Source of the DNA: Shewanella khirikhana
GTDB taxonomy: Bacteria; Pseudomonadota; Gammaproteobacteria; Enterobacterales; Shewanellaceae
Length of the DNA: 64,000 nt
Assembly (NCBI RefSeq): GCF_003957745.1
Contig: NZ_CP020373.1
Coordinates: 2,899,501 to 2,963,500 of the forward strand
Direction: 5' to 3'
The notes beneath the pieces are model-generated. The model made no database searches. It was not told where the DNA came from and saw only the letters and a list, made by a program, of their open reading frames with translations. Positions 57,943 to 64,000 of this stretch are shown here, in pieces (positions within the stretch are counted from its first letter, which is position 1; each line of letters starts with the position of its first letter). The position numbers and the translations under genes were made by a program.

Positions 57943-58374
57943 TCAGGACTGCTTGGACTTGAATCCCGCCAGTTTTTTCTGCAGCGCTTCGTATTGTTCG
58001 TTGATACTGCGCAGGGTGGTGTTCACTTCCTGATTCAAGGTTTGCGTCACGCCCTTGGTCTCGTTAATGTCGCGCTCCAACTCGGCACGCGAATTGTCTA
58101 TCGACCTTAAGGTATCTTCGATACGCCCAAGCGATTTGTTCAGCTCCTGCTCTTTGGCAATGAAGTGAGCAATCAGCTCTTTGGGAATGGCCTTGGGTGG
58201 CGGTGGTGGCGTGATGGCAATATCAAACTCGTCGATGTGACTCACCGGCATCCACTGCGCAAAGGACGGGTGCCAGGCGTAACTATTTGGGTTGTTTGCA
58301 ATAAACAGGTTTGATTCAGCAAGGCCCAGCGGCCCGCTGACTTCACCGTTATGGGAGAAATACCACTCTTTCAT
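57943..58374 (-). CDS. Short GYF_2-domain protein
   Basis: The 143-residue protein has a GYF_2 domain (EWYFSHNGEVSGPLGLAES, YAWHPSFAQWMPVSHI) and a coiled coil (about 70-135). It shares its whole N-terminal half with the large protein 37 bases downstream, but lacks the low-complexity tail. The two genes form an operon and look like a duplication followed by growth of one copy. A role in protein-protein contacts is likely; the partner is unknown. Confidence 0.8.
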   Translation of the reverse strand: MKEWYFSHNGEVSGPLGLAESNLFIANNPNSYAWHPSFAQWMPVSHIDEFDIAITPPPPPKAIPKELIAHFIAKEQELNKSLGRIEDTLRSIDNSRAELERDINETKGVTQTLNQEVNTTLRSINEQYEALQKKLAGFKSKQS

Positions 58375-58942
58375 AGGTCAACTCTTACCCTTTAATAGTG
58401 TTTGAACTACTCATTATCGTTTTCAGGCAGATGGCAGAGCGGGCAAGTGGCGCGTCCTGCGTAAGTTGTTTATGGCGTATGGGGGCGAAAACTCTTTTAA
58501 AGCAACAGCTTGAAAGGCTTGTTCAACCAAGAGATTTCCATATCCGTTCTCAGGGGAAAACCCAATACGTCAACAGGCTACATTAACCGATAGTTTTTAA
58601 CAAAACTACTGTTTCAGGCCATCAAGTTTGGAAAATTAATCCTCGCCAATACGGAATACTCCGTCAGCGCTGAACACGGCGCCAACGCCAGCCAATGCCT
58701 GCCAACGCGGCATTGAAACAAATGTATTTATGAAGCTTTATTAACTGTTTCCGAGTGCCGATTCTGACTATCTTTACTGGTTACTGGATTAGCGTTGAAT
58801 GGAATCCACAGTTTCGCGGCAACGGCTTGTGCTGCATGCCTGCCATCAGGCTGACAGCAGAGCGGGATTGAATAAATCCATACTGAGCTAACACTGAGCT
58901 GGGCTAAGCTGAGCTGGCACTGAGCGGGCTGGGCTGAACCCA
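58375..58942. other. Intergenic region upstream of the repeat leader, no gene seen
   Basis: No convincing gene is present; the longest frames lack start signals and sensible composition. Positions 58880-58937 contain imperfect copies of CTGAGCT, so this region has two adjacent repeat tracts. Promoters for the divergent genes at 58374 and 59047 should lie here. Confidence 0.5.
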
Positions 58943-59041
58943 ATAGAACGAGTGGAACGAATGGAACGAATGGCGCGAATGGAACGAATGGAACGAATGG
59001 AGCGAATGGAACGAATGGAACGAATGGAGCGAATGGAGCGA
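58943..59041 (+). repeat. Eleven-unit 9-bp tandem repeat running up to the beta-lactamase-family start codon
   Basis: The unit is ATGGAACGA, with variants ATGGAGCGA, ATGGCGCGA, GTGGAACGA and ATAGAACGA. It repeats 11 times in phase and ends six bases before the ATG at 59047. Nine consecutive units begin with ATG. Confidence 0.92.
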
Positions 59042-59050
59042 ATGCTATGA
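58961..59050 (+). CDS. Repeat-encoded leader peptide (MER)n
   Basis: Nine units from ATG 58961 translate to repeated Met-Glu-Arg (one Met-Ala-Arg), then Met-Leu and TGA at 59048-59050, giving 29 residues. The stop overlaps the ATG of the next gene (ATGA), the classic arrangement for translational coupling. Each unit also contains a GGAR-like ribosome-binding motif about four bases before the next ATG, so internal initiations are possible. Whether it is translated is unproven. Confidence 0.45.
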   Translation: MERMARMERMERMERMERMERMERMERML

Positions 59051-60219
59051 ACCGAATGAATATAAGGCAAAGCGCAACCTGCGCCATCACCCTGGTAATC
59101 GGCTTATCCGCTCATTTGGCCACGGCAGAAACCACGGATGCCAGGCTTCAGGCACTGACCCAGGAAGTCGACAAGCAAGCCAATCAGCTGATGACAGACT
59201 ACGCAATCCCCGGCATGGCGATTGCGATAAGCATGGATGGTCAGCAGCATTTTTATCAGTATGGCCTTGCCGATGTCGCCGCGGGCAAAGAGGTTACCCG
59301 CGACACCTTGTTTGAACTTGGCTCCATCAGCAAAACCTTTACCGCCACCCTGGGCAGCTATGTGCAGCATCAGGGGGCATTCAAGCTTGATGACACAGCC
59401 GCGAGCTTTGTCAGCGCCTGGCAAAGCACGCCTATTGGCAACGCCACATTGCTTGAGCTTGCGACATACAGCGCCGGCGGGCTGCCACTGCAGTTCCCGA
59501 ATAACGTCCGCACCCATGACGAGATGCTGGCCTACTACAAAGCCTGGCAACCGGCGTTTGCCCCGGGCAGTCACAGAATGTATTCCAACCCCAGCATAGG
59601 CCTGTACGGATACCTTGCGGCCCTGAGTGCCAAAGCTGACTTTACCACCTTGATGGAAAAGACTATTTTGCCCCAGCTGAAACTGGACAATACCTTTATC
59701 AAGGTGCCTGAAGCCAAGCTTGGGCAATATTCGTTTGGCTACAATGCCAAGGGCAAGGCAATACGGCTGTCGACCGGTATGTTCGATGCTGAGGCCTATG
59801 GCATCAAGTCCTCCGCCAGCAACATGCTCAAGTATCTCGAAGCCAATATGGGGCTTACGCCATTATCGCCCGAGATAAGCGCCGCCATCGAAGAAACCCA
59901 CAAAGGCCGCTACCAAACCACCCATTTTACCCAGGCGCTGGGCTGGGAAATCTACCCTTACCCAACGACGCTGGACACCTTGCTGGCGGGCAACTCAAAG
60001 GATGTAATAACCAAGCCTAATCCAGTAACACCCGCTACTGGCGCCAATTCCCAGGATGAGGTATTCATCAATAAAACCGGCTCTACCGGCGGCTTTGGTG
60101 CCTATGTGGCTTATGTGCCAAGCAGGAGACTGGCGATAGTCATGCTGGCAAATAAAAACTACCCAATCCCCGCCAGGGTTGAAGCGGCCTACAGGATCCT
60201 CGGCGCTGCACAGCAATGA
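59047..60219 (+). CDS. Class C beta-lactamase-family serine hydrolase
   Basis: The 390-residue protein has a signal peptide (CAITLVIGLSAHLATA) and the three serine-hydrolase motifs: SISK (active-site Ser near residue 94), YSN (near 181) and KTG (near 345), in the order and spacing of AmpC-type enzymes. It is probably periplasmic. AmpC enzymes hydrolyse cephalosporins, but related proteins act on D-Ala peptides or esters; no ampR lies next to it. The start is preceded by the 9-bp repeat with a short leader frame. Confidence 0.87.
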   Translation: MNRMNIRQSATCAITLVIGLSAHLATAETTDARLQALTQEVDKQANQLMTDYAIPGMAIAISMDGQQHFYQYGLADVAAGKEVTRDTLFELGSISKTFTATLGSYVQHQGAFKLDDTAASFVSAWQSTPIGNATLLELATYSAGGLPLQFPNNVRTHDEMLAYYKAWQPAFAPGSHRMYSNPSIGLYGYLAALSAKADFTTLMEKTILPQLKLDNTFIKVPEAKLGQYSFGYNAKGKAIRLSTGMFDAEAYGIKSSASNMLKYLEANMGLTPLSPEISAAIEETHKGRYQTTHFTQALGWEIYPYPTTLDTLLAGNSKDVITKPNPVTPATGANSQDEVFINKTGSTGGFGAYVAYVPSRRLAIVMLANKNYPIPARVEAAYRILGAAQQ

Positions 60220-60710
60220 ATTGCCAAGAGATGACCTATTGCTCCCTCCTGAGAAGTGCCAAGGACGATAAGCTTGGGCGCGTAGTCTGGGTCAGGATAC
60301 CGAAGCTGTAGCAAGACCAAGCTCTGGTGACAGAAAAGCTTTCGGCTCCGGCTAAACGACAAAATTAATTCTGTCGCTTGCCCAATGGCACGCTTTCGCA
60401 CTTTCCCCGGGTGTGGGCTCGGCGCTCCCGGTTTGAGACCCACAACTTTCTGCTGCTGGCACAGCGGTAAAAGCCGACAGGGTTTCAACAACAGCGGACA
60501 AAAATGGGCTTTTGTTAGCCCATAAAAAAAACGAGTGCCGAAGCACTCGTTTTTTATTTGTCAGTCTAGCCAAGGGGCAACAAGGCCAAAATTGCGTTGC
60601 CGACGCCGCTCATGCAAGGCAAATCGATGGTTCCAGCGCGCAGTTTACTTTTGTAAATGAGCACTGGAACCGAGATTTAACGCCGCAGGAGCAAGTCCAG
60701 GCAGCAATTT
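60220..60710. other. Gap between the beta-lactamase-family gene and gcvP, no gene seen
   Basis: No gene is supported. It holds a 20-bp near-palindrome (60357-60376), a terminator (60524-60556) and an inverted repeat with GGTTCCAG (60629-60636) and CTGGAACC (60664-60671) around an inner TTTAC/GTAAA stem. Confidence 0.5.
60524..60556. terminator. Bidirectional terminator between the beta-lactamase-family gene and gcvP
   Basis: AAAACGAGTGC pairs with GCACTCGTTTT around CGAA, flanked by A and T runs. Confidence 0.88.
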
Positions 60711-63599
60711 TTACTCGTAGTCGCTCATCGGCACACAAGCACAGAACAGATTGCGATCGCCATAAACGTCATCGATACGGTTCACCGTTGGCCAGAACTT
60801 GTTGGCACGCACTGACTCGGTTGGGAACACCGCCAGTTCACGGCTGTATGGGCGGGCATCGAAGGCCGGGTCCATGATGTCAGCCATGGTGTGCGGGGCG
60901 TTGGCCAGTGGGTTGTTGTCAACCGGCCACTCGCCGCTCTCAACACGGGCGATTTCGCCGCGAATGGCAACCATGGCCTCGATGAAGCGGTCCAGCTCGG
61001 CCTTGGATTCAGACTCAGTTGGCTCGATCATCAGGGTGCCGGCAACCGGGAAGCTCATGGTTGGGGCGTGGAAACCGTAGTCGTTCAGACGCTTGGCCAC
61101 GTCCATCTCGGTTACACCAGAGGCTTCTTTCAGCGGACGCATGTCGATGATGCACTCGTGGGCAATACGATCGTTACGGCCACGGAACAGCACCGGATAG
61201 TGCTCAGACAGCTTCTTGGTAACGTAGTTGGCGTTCAGCATGGCGGTCTGGGTAGATTGCTTCAAACCCTTGCTGCCCAGCAGCTTGATGTACATCCAGC
61301 TGATTGGCAGGATACCGGCGCTGCCAAATGGTGCGGCAGATACGGCGCCATTGTTGTCGCTCTCGATACCTTGCTTAACCACAGCGTGACCGGCTACGAA
61401 AGGCGCCAGGTGCTTCTTCACGCCGATTGGGCCCATGCCTGGACCACCGCCGCCGTGAGGGATGGCGAAGGTTTTGTGCAGGTTCAGGTGCGATACGTCG
61501 GCACCGATAAAGCCAGGGGCGGTCAGGCCTACCTGAGCATTCATGTTGGCACCGTCCAGGTATACCTGGCCGCCGTGCTGGTGAATGATGTCACAGATTT
61601 CACGCACGGTTTCTTCGTACACACCGTGGGTAGAAGGATAGGTGATCATGATGCACGACAGGTTCTCGGCCACTTCGGCAGCCTTGGCGCGCAGGTCGTC
61701 CAGATCCACGTTACCTTCTTTATCACAGGCGGTAACCACCACTTTCATGCCAGCGAGCTGGGCAGAAGCCGGGTTGGTGCCGTGGGCAGACTGAGGAATG
61801 AGACACACATTGCGGTGGCCTTCGCCACGGGACTCGTGGTACTTGCGGATGGCCAGCAGACCTGCGTATTCGCCCTGAGCACCTGAGTTAGGCTGCATGC
61901 ACACGGCATCGTAGCCAGTGATGTCCACCAGCCAGTCAGACAGTTCACCAATCAGCTGAGTGTAACCCTCGGCCTGCTCAGATGGGCAGAATGGGTGCAT
62001 GTTGGCAAATTCAGGCCAGCTCACCGGGATCATCTCAACGGCAGCGTTGAGCTTCATGGTGCAGGAACCCAGCGAGATCATGGAGTGGTTCAGTGCCAGA
62101 TCCTTGTTCTCGAGGCGCTTGATGTAGCGCATCATTTCGGTTTCGCTGTGGTAGCTGTTGAAGGTTGGGTGAGTCAGGAAAGCTTCTTCACGCACCAGGG
62201 CCGCAGGAATAGAGCTTGAACCCCTGGCCAGGATATCGGCATCGAGCGCCGCTACATCCAGACCATGACCGGCGCCCAGGATCACATCGAACAGCTCGGC
62301 AAGGTCGGCGCGGGTGGTGGTTTCGGCAATGCTTACGCCCATCACGCCGTCGGCGTCATAGCGCAGGTTCACACCGGCAGCCAGGGCGCGGGCGCGTACG
62401 GCGTCCACATCGGCCTTGAAGCTGATGGTATCGAACCACTGGGTGTTCAGTACAGTCACACCCTTGGCAGCCAGACCGGCGGCCAGGATGTCGGCCAGAC
62501 GGTTAATGCGTGAGGCAATAACCTTCAGACCTTGTGGGCCGTGGAATACGGCGTAGAAAGACGCCATGTTGGCCAGCAGCACCTGTGCGGTACAGATGTT
62601 AGAGTTAGCCTTTTCGCGGCGGATGTGCTGCTCGCGGGTTTGCATGGCCATACGCAGGGCGGTGTTGCCACGGGTGTCTTTGGACACGCCGATGATACGG
62701 CCTGGCATAGAGCGCTTGTGCTCGTCTTTGGACACAAAGAAGGCAGCGTGTGGGCCACCAAAGCCCATTGGCACGCCAAAGCGCTGGGCAGAGCCGAATA
62801 CCACGTCGGCGCCCATGGCACCCGGGGTCTTCAGCAGCACCAGCGACATGATGTCGGCGCCCACGGTCACAATTACGTTCTTTTCACGCAGCTTGGCAAA
62901 CAGCTCGGTGAAATCGGTCAGTTGACCCAGACGGTTGGTGTACTGGAACAGGGCACCAAAGAGGTCTTCATGGTTAGCGGCATCAGCAGCTGGACCGGTC
63001 ACAATCTCAAAGCCAAAACACTCGGCGCGGGTCTTTACCACGTCCAGTGTTTGTGGGAATACGTCGTCGGCTACGAAGAAGCGGTTGGCTTTCTTGGCCT
63101 TGGATACACGCTTGGCCAGCGCCATGGCTTCGGCAGCGGCAGTGGCTTCGTCCAGTAAGGAGGCTGAGGCCAGGTCCAGACCGGTCAGGTCGATGGACAA
63201 CTGCTGGAAGTTCAGGATGGCTTCAAGTCGGCCCTGGGCGATTTCTGGCTGGTAAGGGGTGTAAGCTGTGTACCAACCTGGATTTTCCAGCACGTTACGC
63301 AGGATAACGTTTGGCACTTCGGTGCCGTGGTAACCCATGCCGATGTAGCTCTTGAACACCTGGTTTTTGTCGGCCAGCTTACGTATATAGGCCAGACCTT
63401 CGGCTTCGGCGTTGGATGGACCCACGTTCAGCTCACGACCCAGGCGGATAGACTCGGGTACGATTTGCTTGGTCAGATCTTCCAGTGACTCGGCACCAAC
63501 GTAGTTCAGCATGGCTTGCTGCTCGTCGGCATCGGGACCTATGTGACGGGTCAGAAACAGCTCGTGCTGTTCCAGCTCTGTGAGGGTTTGCTTGGTCAT
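60711..63599 (-). CDS. gcvP: Glycine dehydrogenase (decarboxylating), P protein
   Basis: The 962-residue single-chain P protein decarboxylates glycine with PLP and transfers the aminomethyl group to the lipoyl arm of GcvH. It has both halves (N-terminal LTRHIGPDADEQQAML, C-terminal PLP site HLNLHKTFAIPHGGGGPG, with Lys about residue 710) and normal length. It lies downstream of gcvH in the usual gcvTHP order, separated by a 100-base gap containing a hairpin. ATG at 63599. Confidence 0.95.
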   Translation of the reverse strand: MTKQTLTELEQHELFLTRHIGPDADEQQAMLNYVGAESLEDLTKQIVPESIRLGRELNVGPSNAEAEGLAYIRKLADKNQVFKSYIGMGYHGTEVPNVILRNVLENPGWYTAYTPYQPEIAQGRLEAILNFQQLSIDLTGLDLASASLLDEATAAAEAMALAKRVSKAKKANRFFVADDVFPQTLDVVKTRAECFGFEIVTGPAADAANHEDLFGALFQYTNRLGQLTDFTELFAKLREKNVIVTVGADIMSLVLLKTPGAMGADVVFGSAQRFGVPMGFGGPHAAFFVSKDEHKRSMPGRIIGVSKDTRGNTALRMAMQTREQHIRREKANSNICTAQVLLANMASFYAVFHGPQGLKVIASRINRLADILAAGLAAKGVTVLNTQWFDTISFKADVDAVRARALAAGVNLRYDADGVMGVSIAETTTRADLAELFDVILGAGHGLDVAALDADILARGSSSIPAALVREEAFLTHPTFNSYHSETEMMRYIKRLENKDLALNHSMISLGSCTMKLNAAVEMIPVSWPEFANMHPFCPSEQAEGYTQLIGELSDWLVDITGYDAVCMQPNSGAQGEYAGLLAIRKYHESRGEGHRNVCLIPQSAHGTNPASAQLAGMKVVVTACDKEGNVDLDDLRAKAAEVAENLSCIMITYPSTHGVYEETVREICDIIHQHGGQVYLDGANMNAQVGLTAPGFIGADVSHLNLHKTFAIPHGGGGPGMGPIGVKKHLAPFVAGHAVVKQGIESDNNGAVSAAPFGSAGILPISWMYIKLLGSKGLKQSTQTAMLNANYVTKKLSEHYPVLFRGRNDRIAHECIIDMRPLKEASGVTEMDVAKRLNDYGFHAPTMSFPVAGTLMIEPTESESKAELDRFIEAMVAIRGEIARVESGEWPVDNNPLANAPHTMADIMDPAFDARPYSRELAVFPTESVRANKFWPTVNRIDDVYGDRNLFCACVPMSDYE

Positions 63600-63660
63600 G
63601 ATAAACCTTTCAAATTACGCCGGTCTGGTAAGCGACCGATCTGCTTTATGTCGGATAAAA

Positions 63661-63690
63661 CAAACGAAGCCCCGGGGGGCTTCGTTTTTC
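63661..63690 (-). terminator. Hairpin between gcvH and gcvP
   Basis: AAACGAAGCCCC pairs with GGGGCTTCGTTT around GG. Reading minus, the arm is followed by GTTTTA, so it could attenuate transcription into gcvP. Confidence 0.7.
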
Positions 63691-63700
63691 CTGGCGAGGA

Positions 63701-64000
63701 TTATTCCTCGTCGATAACTGCTTGATAACCTTCGGCGTCCAGCAGGCTGTCCAGCTCAGACTCGTCAGAAGGCTTCACGCGGAAGAACCAACCGTCACCG
63801 TAAGCATCGCTGTTTACCAGTTCAGGAGAATCTTCCAGAGACTCGTTCACGGCTACCACTTCACCGGAGATAGGGGCGTAGATGTCAGAAGCGGCCTTTA
63901 CAGACTCGGCAACGGCACAATCTTCGCCGGCAGATACGGTGTCGCCCACTTCAGGCAGCTCAACGAACACCATGTCACCCAGCAGCTCCTGAGCATGCTC
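63701..64000 (-). CDS. gcvH: Glycine cleavage H protein, 5' end beyond the window
   Basis: The visible C-terminal 99 residues read EHAQELLGDMVFVELP at the window edge, contain the lipoylation motif AVAESVKAASDIYAP, whose Lys carries the lipoyl arm, and end in IDEE. GcvH shuttles the aminomethyl group between P, T and L proteins. The start codon lies outside the window, about 30 residues further. Confidence 0.95.
   Translation of the reverse strand, partial: EHAQELLGDMVFVELPEVGDTVSAGEDCAVAESVKAASDIYAPISGEVVAVNESLEDSPELVNSDAYGDGWFFRVKPSDESELDSLLDAEGYQAVIDEE

Noticed and set aside
58398..58586. 62-codon open frame upstream of the repeat
   Set aside because: No ribosome-binding site, mixed composition and no recognisable feature; overlaps the expected promoter region.
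58943..59041. CRISPR-like repeat array
   Set aside because: The units are 9 bp and contiguous without spacers, so this is a tandem repeat, not CRISPR.
58728..59090. Phe-Ala-Pro-Phe-Val repeat protein on the minus strand
   Set aside because: It is merely the reverse reading of the 9-bp repeat plus start of the hydrolase gene; no promoter, ribosome-binding site or family.
60891..61886. 331-codon open frame opposite gcvP
   Set aside because: The gcvP strand has clear family motifs throughout; this frame reads as reverse-strand noise.

Overview
The window is a contiguous, gene-dense stretch of a moderately GC-rich gammaproteobacterial chromosome. Gene content and order point to Shewanella or a very close relative. 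The evidence includes a short PutA without a DNA-binding domain, a TorF-like porin, a DUF3634 protein, a DUF47/Pit phosphate pair, CydDC, a GlnE with an overlapping small gene, many small signal-peptide proteins, and GcvP/GcvH. No rRNA, tRNA, CRISPR array, insertion sequence or prophage was found. This is a family-level reading; the species was not determined.

Layout. (1) 331-3600: omega-amino-acid aminotransferase and methylmalonate/malonate semialdehyde dehydrogenase, probably a beta-alanine/valine breakdown pair, plus a cupin. (2) 3710-8577: porin-like protein, small membrane protein, a large secreted alkylsulfatase-type hydrolase and a LysR regulator. (3) 8709-11554: an outer-membrane-barrel candidate, an exported FMN-binding protein, an ApbE flavin transferase and a four-helix histidine-rich membrane protein, which look like an extracytoplasmic electron-transfer operon. 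(4) 11544-15451: lipoprotein, an uncharacterised protein and glnE. (5) 15649-22638: a nine-gene cluster resembling E. coli yjfIJKL. It holds a lipoprotein, DUF350, a membrane-fused spermidine-synthase-like enzyme, DUF2170, PspA/IM30, a small membrane protein, DUF2491, a tandem ribbon-helix-helix-like protein and a K+ channel. Three copies of a perfect palindrome, GACATAWTATGTC, lie in its two promoter regions. (6) 22718-26383: CYTH/CHAD triphosphatase divergent from a DUF47-Pit phosphate operon, with a well-formed Pho box between them. (7) 26498-36024: SH3/coiled-coil protein, putA, a 58-residue helix-turn-helix protein, cydDC and a DUF3626 protein.

(8) 36315-40688: a copper nitrite reductase island with nirK, an unknown exported protein, Sco, PCuAC and a Crp/Fnr regulator, with an FNR/DNR-type box upstream of nirK. 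(9) 40690-46015: lipoprotein, RhlE-like helicase, a MarR regulator with a four-cysteine tail divergent from an exported protein and a TlpA-like redoxin, and a TipAS-type MerR regulator. (10) 46270-50590: small AT-richer secreted protein, YqfB, an ammonium transporter with NtrC/sigma-54 sites, a PhzF-like protein, a cyclophilin and a DUF1287 protein. (11) 50823-58374: Sel1-repeat protein, membrane protein, DUF2927 protein, sterol-desaturase-family enzyme and two GYF_2 paralogues. (12) 59047-64000: a class C beta-lactamase-family gene preceded by an 11-unit 9-bp repeat that encodes its own leader peptide, then gcvP and the 5'-truncated gcvH.

The most interesting regions are the PspA/spermidine-synthase-like cluster with its shared operator and candidate in-operon repressor, the 9-bp-repeat leader in front of the beta-lactamase-family gene, and the compact divergent MarR promoter region that predicts a leaderless mRNA. 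All functional calls come from reading motifs and context; no database search was run.
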